Assembly: GCF_022695985.1 (NCBI RefSeq)
Contig: NZ_JAAPBF010000012.1
Span: 1-64,000, forward strand
Reading direction: 5' to 3'
Source of the DNA: Streptomyces sp. NP-1717
GTDB lineage: Bacteria > Actinomycetota > Actinomycetes > Streptomycetales > Streptomycetaceae
Length of the DNA: 64,000 nucleotides
A program made the position numbers and the translations under genes. How positions within the stretch are numbered: the first letter of the stretch is position 1; the number at the start of each line of letters is the position of its first letter. The notes beneath the pieces were generated by a model. It saw nothing but the letters and a program-made list of their open reading frames with translations. It did no database searches and was not told where the DNA came from. Shown here one piece after another: positions 42,882-51,444 of the stretch.

Positions 42882-44269
42882 TGCGAGCCGACCTGCTCGG
42901 TGAGAGCATCGACGGGCTCGACGAAGCCCTGGCGGCCGTCGACTCATTCGACCGGGCCCTGGTCGTGGGCCTGCTCCGTCCCCACGCCGTGCGGGACACC
43001 GGCCTGACCGGACTCGCCGGCGCCGTCGCGGGGACGCCGCTGGCCGGCGTGGTCACCGAGGCGGCGGACAAGGCGGTGGCCGGCGCCGCGGGCGAGGACC
43101 ACTTCGTGGCGCTCGCCGCCGCCCGCACCGCCCTCCTCGGCTCCGTCCATGACGCGCTGACGGCCCGTGTCGAGGAGGCGATCGGCCGGCCCCGCGCGGA
43201 GGAGAGCGTCCCCGCGCCCGCGGGACAGCCGGCGGGGAACCTGCTGACGGCCGCCCGTACCTGGCTGTCCGATCTGGCGCGCTGCGGCTGGCAGGGCATC
43301 GATCACGACGTGGTCGCGGGGGCGGCGCCCGTCGTGTCCGCGATGCTGCCGGACCCGGCACTGCGCCGGCTGGCGGCGCTGCTCGACGGTTTCGCCGCCG
43401 AACTCGCCGCGTCCTGCCCGGGTTCGGCCCTGGAGCGCGTTCCCGTCCGCCGCTGGGCGGACCTCTGGTCGCGGGCGATGGTGCTGACCGTGCCCGGTGC
43501 GGCCGACGTGCCCGCGACCGGTACGGCCACCGGCCGTCTGCTGCCCCTGGGCGTCGACGTGCAGGAGCACGCGACCGCCGTACAGGCCCAGGTCCACGCC
43601 GTGTTCGAGCCGGCGGACGGCGCGGCGCCGCGTCTGGTCCGTGCGAGCGTCTCGGCGCCGAAGCCCGACACGGTCGTCGGAGCGGGTCTCTGGCAGCTCC
43701 TGCGTCCGCACATGTCGCTCCTGACCGCCGTGAGCGAAGGCCGCTCGATGGACCTCACCGACATGCCGGTCACCGCCGAGGGCGACCTGGTCTGGGACGA
43801 CGCGCGGGCCCGTACGGGCGAGCCCGCCGACGCCCTCGCCACCGCACGCGTCGCCCTGTCCACCGCCACGGCTTCCGCGACCGCTCCCCTGGACCGGCAC
43901 CCGTCGCGCATCGCGGTGCCCGTGTTCCTGGAGGGCTACGAGGCCGAGAAGGACGGCGAGGGGGTGGCGTTCACCGTCACGGGACACCGGCTGGCCGTCG
44001 ACACCGACCGTGTTCCGGCCGCCGGACCGCTCACCGCCGAGGCCGTCGCCGCTTCGGGGGCGTGCGTCGGTCTCCTTCGCTGGGACGCCGGGGTGTTCAC
44101 CGTCCAGCCGCTCGCCGTGGAGACCACCGTGCGGAAGAAGCCCGTCGCGGTCCACGCCGGGGCATGGGCGGGCGGTACGGCCGACAAGGCCGGAGCCAAG
44201 GCGGAGAAGGCGGCCACCGACGCGGCGGCGGTGCTGCGCGAGCGCGCGGGAAGGCTGCTGCGGAAATGA
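42881..44269 (+). CDS. Unrecognised 462-aa protein of the MoxR/VWA operon
   Basis: 462 aa, no family recognised. It is mostly soluble, Ala-rich and probably helical in its N-terminal half, with a beta-richer central part and a Lys/Ala-rich C-terminal helix (about residues 425-462). No signal peptide, membrane helix, or nucleotide-binding motif is visible. It overlaps the previous stop by one base and the next start by four (ATGA), so it is translationally coupled on both sides and likely a dedicated component of the system. It may be the client, adaptor or scaffold for the MoxR/VWA pair, but this is a guess from context. Confidence 0.75.
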   Translation: MRADLLGESIDGLDEALAAVDSFDRALVVGLLRPHAVRDTGLTGLAGAVAGTPLAGVVTEAADKAVAGAAGEDHFVALAAARTALLGSVHDALTARVEEAIGRPRAEESVPAPAGQPAGNLLTAARTWLSDLARCGWQGIDHDVVAGAAPVVSAMLPDPALRRLAALLDGFAAELAASCPGSALERVPVRRWADLWSRAMVLTVPGAADVPATGTATGRLLPLGVDVQEHATAVQAQVHAVFEPADGAAPRLVRASVSAPKPDTVVGAGLWQLLRPHMSLLTAVSEGRSMDLTDMPVTAEGDLVWDDARARTGEPADALATARVALSTATASATAPLDRHPSRIAVPVFLEGYEAEKDGEGVAFTVTGHRLAVDTDRVPAAGPLTAEAVAASGACVGLLRWDAGVFTVQPLAVETTVRKKPVAVHAGAWAGGTADKAGAKAEKAATDAAAVLRERAGRLLRK

Positions 44270-45630
44270 CCGGACAGAACGCTGACACGAGTTCGCACGA
44301 CAGCCGCCGCCAGGTCCTCTACTGGCGACTTCTCGCCAGGCTCTTCGACCCCGAGGAGCAGGCTGCGCTGGAGTCGGCGAGCCTCGCCGTCGTCGAGGAC
44401 ATCGGCCTGCCGCCCGCGCTGCTCGACCCGAAGGTGTCGGTGGACACGACGGTGCAGCGACACCCGGAGCTGGCGGCCGAGTTCGACGGTCTGATGGTGC
44501 CGGACCCGGAGTCCGCCAACGCGGCGGACGACGACGGCGCCGGCGAACGCGACCGCGCCGCCGAGGTACGGCGCGCGGCGCTGGTGTCGAAGGTGCTGCT
44601 CAACGTCTTCGCCTCCGGCTCCGGCACGGTCACCGCCGGACAGCTCTCGCAGTGGCAGGCCGACGCCGGCTGGCTGGAGCGCGCACTGGGCTGCGAGCCC
44701 GGCGCCCTGCGCGGCGGCCGCGCGGGCGGGACGGTCCCGGAGATCGGCCCGGAGCTGGGCGCCATCGAAGCCGATCTGGTCAGGCGGATGCATCTGCGCG
44801 AGGTGCTGGCCGACCCCGCGCTCGCCTCGCGGCTCACCCCGAGCATGTCGCTGATCGAGCAACTGCTCCGCGACAAGGGCAACTTGTCCGGGGTGGCACT
44901 GGCCAACGCGAAATCCCTGATCAGGCGTTTCGTGGACGAGGTCGCCGAGGTGCTGCGCACGCAGGTGGAGAAGTCCACCGTCGGCGCCCTGGATCGCTCC
45001 GTGCCGCCCAAACGGGTGTTCCGCAACCTCGATCTCGACCGCACCATCTGGAAGAACCTCACCAACTGGAGCCCCGAGGAGGAGCGGCTCTACGTCGACC
45101 GCCTCTACTACCGGCACACCGCGCGCAAGACGACACCGCAACGGCTGATCGTGGTCGTGGACCAGTCGGGTTCCATGGTCGACTCGATGGTCAACTGCAC
45201 CATCCTGGCCTCCATCTTCGCCGGGCTGCCGAAGGTGGACGTCCATCTGATCGCGTACGACACCCGGGCGATCGACCTGACTCCGTGGGTCGACGACCCG
45301 TTCGAGACGCTGCTGCGCACCAACCTCGGGGGCGGCAACGACGGTCCCGTGGCGATGGCGATGGCCCGCCCGAAGATCACCGAACCCCGCAGCACGGTGA
45401 TGGTGTGGATCTCGGACTTCTACGAATTCGGCCGCTCCCAGCCCCTGTTCGAGGGCATCGAGGCGGTCCACCGCTCCGGGGTGAAGTTCATACCCGTCGG
45501 CTCGGTCACCAGCTCCGGCCGCCAGGAGGTCAACCCGTGGTTCCGCGAGCGCTTCAAGGCGCTCGGAACCCCGGTCCTCTCCGGCCACATCCGGGGACTC
45601 GTCCACGAACTCAAGACCTTCCTCACCTAG
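44266..45630 (+). CDS. VWA-domain protein (CoxE-like) partner of MoxR
   Basis: 454 aa. The N-terminal 280 residues are an alpha-rich region typical of MoxR-linked VWA proteins; the C-terminal VWA domain keeps the MIDAS DQSGS starting at Asp299 and the later ISDFYE Asp near 384, so metal binding is likely. Family knowledge: such proteins act with MoxR AAA+ ATPases to insert metals or remodel protein complexes. ATGA overlap with the gene before; 39 bp to the MoxR gene. Cytoplasmic, no signal peptide. Confidence 0.9.
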   Translation: MTGQNADTSSHDSRRQVLYWRLLARLFDPEEQAALESASLAVVEDIGLPPALLDPKVSVDTTVQRHPELAAEFDGLMVPDPESANAADDDGAGERDRAAEVRRAALVSKVLLNVFASGSGTVTAGQLSQWQADAGWLERALGCEPGALRGGRAGGTVPEIGPELGAIEADLVRRMHLREVLADPALASRLTPSMSLIEQLLRDKGNLSGVALANAKSLIRRFVDEVAEVLRTQVEKSTVGALDRSVPPKRVFRNLDLDRTIWKNLTNWSPEEERLYVDRLYYRHTARKTTPQRLIVVVDQSGSMVDSMVNCTILASIFAGLPKVDVHLIAYDTRAIDLTPWVDDPFETLLRTNLGGGNDGPVAMAMARPKITEPRSTVMVWISDFYEFGRSQPLFEGIEAVHRSGVKFIPVGSVTSSGRQEVNPWFRERFKALGTPVLSGHIRGLVHELKTFLT

Positions 45631-45669
45631 CCACGACCTTTGAGACCCAGTAAGAAGAAAGGCCCGAAT

Positions 45670-46782
45670 ATGTCAGACCTGTTGCGCGCCCCCGCCGAGA
45701 TCAAGTACGCCGAGGAACTGGACTGGCTGGAGTCGGTCGACGACGGCCCCAAGCCGTTCTCCTGGCGTCTGTCGCCGAAGATGGTCCGTCTCTTCATCCT
45801 GGGGTCCGAGCGCTCCGACGGTCTCGACCGGGAGATCGCGCAGAAGTGGTTCGGCGACCGCAGCCTGGTCGAGCGCGCCGTCGTCACGCTGGCGTCCGAC
45901 CGCGGCCTGCTGCTGATCGGTGACCCGGGGACGGGCAAGAGCTGGCTGGCCGAGCTGCTGTCCGCCGCGATATGCCGCAGCTCCACCCTGGTGGTGCAGG
46001 GCACCGCCGGCACCACCGAGGACCACATCAAGTACTCGTGGAACGTGTCCATGGTGATCGCCAAGGGCCAGTCGCGTGAGTCGATGATCCCCTCCCCGAT
46101 CATGACGGCCATGGAGACCGGCGCGATCGGCAGGTTCGAGGAGCTCACCCGCTCCACCAGCGACGTCCAGGACGCCCTTATCTCGATCCTGTCGGAGAAG
46201 TACGTCTCGGTCCCGGAGCTGGACAGCGACAGCATCGTCTTCGCCAAGCCCGGATTCTCGGTCATCGCCACCGCCAACAGCCGCGACCGGGGTGTCAACG
46301 ACCTGTCGTCGGCGCTCAAGCGCCGGTTCAACTTCGTCCGCATCCCGGTGGTGACGAACAGGAAGAGCGAGGCGGAGATCGTCCGCTTCCGCACCGAGGA
46401 GCTGCTGCGCAGGCACCGGATCGAGCTGGACGTGCCCCCCACACTGCTGGACGTCCTTCTGCAGAGCTTCGCCGATCTGCGGGCCTCCGCCGCGGCGGCG
46501 GGCAGCGACGACGAGAAGCTGGAGTCGGCCCTGTCGAGCGCCGAGCAGATCGGCGTGCTGGAGGACGCGATCCTGCACAGCAACTTCTTCGGTGAGCGCG
46601 AGCTGACCGCCCGTACCCTCGCCTCCTCGCTCGTCGGCTCCCTGGCCCGGCGCGAGCCCGAGGACCTGGCGATCCTCAACAAGTACCTGCACGGGGTGGT
46701 CGAGCCGCGCAGCAAGGACAAGGGCGGGGCCTGGCCCGAGTTCCTGGAGGGCGGTCGGGACGCGATCGCCACCCTCTCGTGA
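45670..46782 (+). CDS. MoxR-family AAA+ ATPase
   Basis: 370 aa from the ATG at 45670 after AAGAAAGG. Walker A GDPGTGKS at about 84-91; the Walker B region reads AIGRFEELTR (about 152-161), with RFEE rather than a classical DE pair; sensor-1 Asn in ATANSRD near 203 and an Arg-finger-like LKRRFNF. It should form a hexameric ATPase working with the VWA protein on the shared complex. The stop overlaps the GTG of the next gene by four bases. The RFEE variant seems to be a subfamily feature rather than a defect, since the rest of the motor is intact. Confidence 0.92.
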   Translation: MSDLLRAPAEIKYAEELDWLESVDDGPKPFSWRLSPKMVRLFILGSERSDGLDREIAQKWFGDRSLVERAVVTLASDRGLLLIGDPGTGKSWLAELLSAAICRSSTLVVQGTAGTTEDHIKYSWNVSMVIAKGQSRESMIPSPIMTAMETGAIGRFEELTRSTSDVQDALISILSEKYVSVPELDSDSIVFAKPGFSVIATANSRDRGVNDLSSALKRRFNFVRIPVVTNRKSEAEIVRFRTEELLRRHRIELDVPPTLLDVLLQSFADLRASAAAAGSDDEKLESALSSAEQIGVLEDAILHSNFFGERELTARTLASSLVGSLARREPEDLAILNKYLHGVVEPRSKDKGGAWPEFLEGGRDAIATLS

Positions 46783-49598
46783 GCGCCCCGCCGCAGGAGG
46801 CGGCCTTCGACGCGCTGCGTTCGCAGTTGAGCGAGGCCGCCGCGACGCTGGCCGACGGGCCCGAGGCGCTGGAGGGCATCCTTCTCGGCATCGTCGACGA
46901 CGTCGACCGCGCGGTCCGCGAACCACTGGAGATCTTCCCCGTCTGCCACCACTCGCCGGCCTCGGCGGTCGCCATGGCACGGCGGCTGCGGGAGAAGCGG
47001 CCGAAGGTCGTCTATCTGGAGCTGTGCGAGGACATGGCGCCGCTCCTGTCCGAGCTGCGCAACTGCCGGCTCCCGGTGGCGGTCCAGGCGTTCGCGAGCG
47101 AGGTCGAGGGCTTCCCGGCCGACTGGGCGCCGCTGTCGGTCGTCGCGCCGATCACCGAGGCGTCGGCCGAGTACCAGGCGATCGCCTACGCGCTGGACAC
47201 ACCGGGTGTGGAGCTGGTCCTGGTGGACCGCTCGTCGGACCACGTGTTCCAGTGGCAGACCGACGGGACGGACTCGGCGGGCTCGGCGGACTCCGCCGAA
47301 CCGGCCGACCCGGAGTCGCCGCCGGCCGAGGAGGAGGCCGGTCTGCACGGCGACGCCGTCGGCGTGGAGATCGGCGACCTCCGGCCGCGCTTCGCCGAGT
47401 TGGAGGAGCATCTGCTGCGCCACGGCCGGGTGCGGCACTGGTCGGAGTGGTGGCACCAGTACGTCGAGCTGCCGCTCGGCGACAGCGACCACGACACCTA
47501 CCGGCAGGTCATGCTGCTGATCGGCAGCCTGTTCCGCAGGCTGGCGCCGGGCGACGCGCGGCGGGTGCGCGTGGACGAGGACCGCGAGCGCTACATGTGG
47601 ACGAGGATGCGCGAGCACCTCGCCGCCTCCGGCACCGACGCGGCGGACTGTCTCTACATCTGCGGGGCGTTCCACGCGGCCAGCAGGGTCGAGGAGTTCG
47701 GCGTCCACGGCGCCGGGACCTTCGAGATCGGGCCGCCCAGCGCGACGGTGTGGCAGCACGGGCTGATCCCCTCCAGCCACACGGCGATCGAGGCTCAGTT
47801 CGGCCTCACCCCCGGCTCCGTGTCCATCGCCGCGACCCAGTGGACGAAGAACCTGAAGCGCACCAAGGTCCAGCCGTTCCGGCTGGTGGGGCAGGCGGGC
47901 GCGAAGAAGGCGGCGAAAGCGGGGAAGGCCGCGCTGCCGGGCCTCCCCGAGGCCGCCGGCGCACCCGCGGACCAGCTGTCCGGTTTCCTGCGGCGCCCGC
48001 CCGTGCTCGACCGGCTGGACGAGGCGGAGCTGCTCGGCTGGTCGGTGGAGATCGTGCGCGCCGCGCGCCGCAACGGCTATCTCTCCTCCACCGCCGACGC
48101 CATCGCCGTGTTCGAGACGTCGATCCTGCTGGCCGGTATGCGCGACCGGGCCAGGCCCACGCCGTACGACTTCCAGGACGCGGCGATCACCTGTATCGAG
48201 AAGGACACCGTGCCGGGGCGGCGCGACGTGCGCCGCATCGTCGAGATCATGATGGGCGGCGACCGGATCGGGCAGGTCGGCTACGACGCGCTGCCGCCGC
48301 TCGCGCGCGATGTGCACGACCGGCTCGCGCCGCTCGGGCTGAAGCTCGAACAGCGCGGTGTACAGCGGGCGTTGCTGGACATGGCCTCCAGTCCGGAACT
48401 GGAGCGGTGCTCCGACGTGCTGTGGATGCTGCGGCATCTGCTGCCGTACGGCGCCGCGCGGGCGATCATGGGCGAACGGCGGCTCGGCGAGCGGCCCATC
48501 CAGGAGTCGTGGGACCTGGCGCTGGGCACCCATCAGCGGGCGCTGATCGAGCTGGGTTACGAGGGCGTCAGCATCGAGCAGGTCCTGGAGCAGCGCCTGC
48601 GGCGCCGCGCGTACGATCCGCAGGCGACCACGGCGGACGTCCTGGAGGCCGTCGAGAACGCGACGCTGTATCTGGGCAGCCGCCGCCTCGCCGACGAGCT
48701 GGGCACCCGTGCCCTGGAGGTCCTGGCGACCGAGCGCAGCGTCGACGGCGCGCCGGAGGTTCTGCGGCGGGTGCGGAGGCTGCTCGCGTACTACCGGACG
48801 GCCGAGCCGGTGCTGCCGCCGTGGATCGAGTCCTTCGTCAAGACCGGTTACGCGCACTACTGCACCCTGCTGCCGACGGCGTTCACCGACGAGGACGCGA
48901 AGGTCCGGCAGGTGGCCGCGATGCTGGGCTTCCTGTTCAGCATGGAGACCCTGGCGCTGTCGCTGGGCTGCGACCGGACCCAACTGGAGCTGGCGTTCGC
49001 GCAGTCGCATCCGCGCGAGCCGGCCAAGGTGGCGCTGCTGTGGGCGGCCCAGGTCCAGCTCGGACAGCTCTCGCGCGCCGATCTCCGGGCGCGCTGCGAC
49101 GAGCTGCTGGACAACCCCCTGGTGGTGCCCGCCTATCCGCGTCATCTCAGCGGATTCCTGCACGCGCTGGAGCCCGTGCCGCAGTTGGCGGACTTCGTCG
49201 TGGAGGCGGTGTCCAACGCGTTCGCACGGCTGCCCGATCCGGTGCTGCTGCCGTGGCTGCCGAAGCTGATCAGTACGCTGCGGTCCGACGGCGCGGACCT
49301 GGCGCCGCTGCTGATCCGTGAGGCGGGCCGGGTCTTCCCCGGCCGGCTCGACGCGCTGGACGCGTGGACACCGCCCTGGCGGGAAGTGCCGGAGACCGCG
49401 GTACCCCGGTCCGCCCCCGGTGCCGGGGCCGGTGCCGCGCTGCTCGCCGCGCACCCCGCGACGTGCGACGCGCTGGCGGGTCTGCTCGGCTGCGAGGGAT
49501 CGTGGCAGCCTGCGGACCCCGCGCCCTCGGGCGTGCTGCTCGCGGCCCGTCACCCGGACACGGCTGCGGCGTTGGAGGTGCTGCTGGCCGGCACCTGA
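46779..49598 (+). CDS. Large DUF5682-like protein of the MoxR/VWA operon
   Basis: 939 aa. The N-terminal 350 residues show CHHSPAS at 56-62, a YLELCEDM strand near 80 and CGAFHAAS around 295-302. These His/Glu signatures recall the EreA/ChaN/TraB-like fold I associate with DUF5682 proteins (from memory). The rest is long and helical with repeat-like segments and no recognised motif. GTGA overlap with MoxR makes it the last of five coupled genes. A plausible role is the effector or substrate-binding partner of the MoxR/VWA machine. A hairpin terminator follows directly. Confidence 0.75.
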   Translation: MSAPPQEAAFDALRSQLSEAAATLADGPEALEGILLGIVDDVDRAVREPLEIFPVCHHSPASAVAMARRLREKRPKVVYLELCEDMAPLLSELRNCRLPVAVQAFASEVEGFPADWAPLSVVAPITEASAEYQAIAYALDTPGVELVLVDRSSDHVFQWQTDGTDSAGSADSAEPADPESPPAEEEAGLHGDAVGVEIGDLRPRFAELEEHLLRHGRVRHWSEWWHQYVELPLGDSDHDTYRQVMLLIGSLFRRLAPGDARRVRVDEDRERYMWTRMREHLAASGTDAADCLYICGAFHAASRVEEFGVHGAGTFEIGPPSATVWQHGLIPSSHTAIEAQFGLTPGSVSIAATQWTKNLKRTKVQPFRLVGQAGAKKAAKAGKAALPGLPEAAGAPADQLSGFLRRPPVLDRLDEAELLGWSVEIVRAARRNGYLSSTADAIAVFETSILLAGMRDRARPTPYDFQDAAITCIEKDTVPGRRDVRRIVEIMMGGDRIGQVGYDALPPLARDVHDRLAPLGLKLEQRGVQRALLDMASSPELERCSDVLWMLRHLLPYGAARAIMGERRLGERPIQESWDLALGTHQRALIELGYEGVSIEQVLEQRLRRRAYDPQATTADVLEAVENATLYLGSRRLADELGTRALEVLATERSVDGAPEVLRRVRRLLAYYRTAEPVLPPWIESFVKTGYAHYCTLLPTAFTDEDAKVRQVAAMLGFLFSMETLALSLGCDRTQLELAFAQSHPREPAKVALLWAAQVQLGQLSRADLRARCDELLDNPLVVPAYPRHLSGFLHALEPVPQLADFVVEAVSNAFARLPDPVLLPWLPKLISTLRSDGADLAPLLIREAGRVFPGRLDALDAWTPPWREVPETAVPRSAPGAGAGAALLAAHPATCDALAGLLGCEGSWQPADPAPSGVLLAARHPDTAAALEVLLAGT

Positions 49599-49603
49599 CG
49601 CGG

Positions 49604-49638
49604 ACCGGCCGGCCGGGGCGGCACCCTGGCCGGCCGGT
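49604..49638. terminator. Bidirectional hairpin terminator after the MoxR operon
   Basis: Perfect 11-bp arms ACCGGCCGGCC and GGCCGGCCGGT with a 13-nt loop, filling the 40-bp gap between the operon's last stop and the convergent NmrA-like gene. Confidence 0.8.
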
Positions 49639-50472
49639 TCAGCCGAAGGCGGCGGCGTTCTCCGTGGCCCATTGCCGGAACGTCCTGGCCGGGACACCGA
49701 CGATCCGGGGCACGGTGTCGCGCACGGCGAGCAGTTCGTCGTTGACGTCGCCGCCCGTCACGTCGAGGACCGCGTCCGCCGCTTCGTCCCCCAGGAAGGC
49801 GGCCATCGTGCGACGGGCCTCCGCCCTGCCGACGCCGGCGAAGGGGATGTCCCGGCCCAGTACCGTCGCGATGGTCTCCACCTGCTGCCGGGCCGTGATC
49901 CGCTCCGGCCCGGTGAGCGCGTAGGTCTGGCCCCGGTGGCCGTCCTCGGTCAGCGCCTTCCGCGCCACGGACGCGATGTCCGCGGGGTGGATCGTGGGGA
50001 GACCGACGTCCGCGTACGGCACGCGCACCGTCTCCCGCTCACGGATGGCCGCCGCCCACCACAGGGCGTTCGAGGCGAACTGCGTGGGCCGCAGGATCGT
50101 CCAGGTCATACCGCTGTCCTTGAGGAGCCGCTCGACGGTCAGGTTCTCGTCGGCGGGACCGAGGTGCGGATGGGTCCGGACGGTGATGGACGACACCAGC
50201 ACCACGTGCTCCACGCCCGCCGACCGGGCCGCCCGGATGATCTCGGCGTCCGGGCCGATACGTGAGACGAGAAACAGCGAACGCGCGCCTTCCAGCGCGC
50301 TCTTCAGCGACGCCGGCCGGGCGAGGTCGCCCTCCATGGCCTCGGTCCCTGCCGGGAGAGCCGCCCGCGCGGGGTCCCGGGTGAGAGCCCGCAGCGGTCC
50401 GGCACCGGACTCCTGGAGCTCCCGCACGAGAGTGCTCCCTATGTTTCCGGTGGCTCCGGTCACGAGGATCAT
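49639..50472 (-). CDS. NmrA-like NAD(P)-binding oxidoreductase/epimerase-like protein
   Basis: 277 aa with N-terminal VTGATGNIG Rossmann motif and the NmrA-type layout (LVSSI, ILRPTQFASN), lacking the YxxxK of classical SDRs. Likely redox-sensing or a quinone/flavin-linked reductase. The start is fixed by AGGAGAA before the ATG. The promoter at 50525-50555 has the 19-bp spacer and dyad of MerR/SoxR-activated genes, so it is probably induced by redox-active compounds or another MerR ligand. Monocistronic, with terminators on both sides. Confidence 0.9.
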   Translation of the reverse strand: MILVTGATGNIGSTLVRELQESGAGPLRALTRDPARAALPAGTEAMEGDLARPASLKSALEGARSLFLVSRIGPDAEIIRAARSAGVEHVVLVSSITVRTHPHLGPADENLTVERLLKDSGMTWTILRPTQFASNALWWAAAIRERETVRVPYADVGLPTIHPADIASVARKALTEDGHRGQTYALTGPERITARQQVETIATVLGRDIPFAGVGRAEARRTMAAFLGDEAADAVLDVTGGDVNDELLAVRDTVPRIVGVPARTFRQWATENAAAFG

Positions 50473-50524
50473 GAGTCGCTTCTCCTGTGGTGCGGCGGCG
50501 GTGCGCGGTGATGCGCCAGAACCG

Positions 50525-50555
50525 ACGCTAGGACCTCAACCGGACTTCAGGTCAA
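50525..50555 (-). promoter_or_regulatory. MerR/SoxR-type promoter of the NmrA-like gene
   Basis: On the minus strand TTGACC (50550-50555) and TAGCGT (50525-50530) are separated by exactly 19 bp, the long spacer typical of MerR-family activation. The dyad ACCTGAAGT-CCGG-TTGAGGT spans 50533-50552 and matches, in 15 of 20 positions by my count, the SoxR-box shape ACCTCAAG-N4-CTTGAGGT. The -35 overlaps the dyad edge. No MerR/SoxR gene is in the window, so a regulator in trans is implied. Confidence 0.75.
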
Positions 50556-50574
50556 GAAGCCCGGGGGACGGCGA

Positions 50575-50606
50575 AAGACCGCGACGCGGGCAGCCGTCGC
50601 GGTCTT
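50575..50606. terminator. Terminator hairpin of the NPP1-like gene
   Basis: Perfect 12-bp arms AAGACCGCGACG and CGTCGCGGTCTT with an 8-nt loop; read on the minus strand the stem ends in a short T run. It lies 70 bp downstream of the NPP1-like gene and upstream of the NmrA promoter. Confidence 0.8.
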
Positions 50607-50676
50607 GAGGAGGTTCCGGGCGCCGGCGTCGGGCCGGGGGTGTACGCCACACCCCCGGACCCGATCGCGGCGATCG

Positions 50677-51444
50677 TCAGGCGTTGGGGTCGAACGGGAT
50701 GCCGGCCGGCTTGGCCTTCTGCAGGTGGCCGTTGAAGTTGCCGTCCTTGAGGCCGAAGACGGCGCTGCCGAAGTTGGCCTGGCTCAGCTTGTCGCGCAGA
50801 CCCGCCGGGTATCCGTTCCAGCCGACCAGTCGCGGGAACTGCCAACCGCCGTGGTGGTTCTCCGGCGGCTCGTCGTTGTTGTTGGCGGCGCGGAAGGCGT
50901 GCGTCCCGATGCCGTCCTTGTGGTAGACGACCTTGGGGTGCGTCCCGTCCCACCGGATCTGGTCACGGGAATGGATGTCGAAGTTGCCGTGGGCGGAGGT
51001 GGAGACGTACTGGGCCTGGTCGTTCTGCACCCACACCACGACGTGCTCCCAGTCGTGACGGTGCCCGCCGAGCGAACTGCCCACCACGGCCTGGTCCTTC
51101 TCAAAGTAGAGGCCGTACATGATCGCGCACCAGCCGTTGTTGCACTTGGACCGCGAGTATCCGTTGGTGTTGTCGAGGTCCCAGGAGTCGCGGCACTGGC
51201 CGTTGAGGGCGCCGCTGGGATTGAGGCCGGGGTTGACGGTGCCGTCCGGGCCGATGGCCGGGGTGGGGTAGCAGCCGTCGGTGTCGTAGTCGTACGCCGG
51301 CTGGAACGTCTGCTCCAGCCCGTCCGCGTTGGCGGGCAGGGCACCTGGCGGATCGGCGAGAGCACTGCCGGGGAATGCGATGACCAGCGCGAGGGCGCTG
51401 CCAAGGGTGAACGAGACCTTGCGGATGCGCGAGCTTTTCTTCAC
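50677..51444 (-). CDS. Secreted NPP1/NLP-family protein (necrosis-inducing-like)
   Basis: 255 aa from a GTG at 51444 with AGGAGG five bases upstream, which excludes the longer frame. A Sec signal peptide (KKSSRIRK, hydrophobic core, cleavage after ALA near residue 30) precedes an NPP1 domain with the diagnostic GHRHDWEHVV near residues 127-136 and paired Cys. In plant pathogens such proteins are cytolysins that bind plant sphingolipids through metal held by this heptad; many saprophytes also carry them, with unknown roles. Monocistronic with its own terminator. Activity cannot be inferred from the motif alone. Confidence 0.92.
   Translation of the reverse strand: MKKSSRIRKVSFTLGSALALVIAFPGSALADPPGALPANADGLEQTFQPAYDYDTDGCYPTPAIGPDGTVNPGLNPSGALNGQCRDSWDLDNTNGYSRSKCNNGWCAIMYGLYFEKDQAVVGSSLGGHRHDWEHVVVWVQNDQAQYVSTSAHGNFDIHSRDQIRWDGTHPKVVYHKDGIGTHAFRAANNNDEPPENHHGGWQFPRLVGWNGYPAGLRDKLSQANFGSAVFGLKDGNFNGHLQKAKPAGIPFDPNA

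Noticed and set aside
45627..49697. 1356-codon minus-strand frame opposite the MoxR and DUF5682-like genes
   Set aside because: Arg/Gln/His-rich shadow; the plus-strand genes have motifs and coupled starts.
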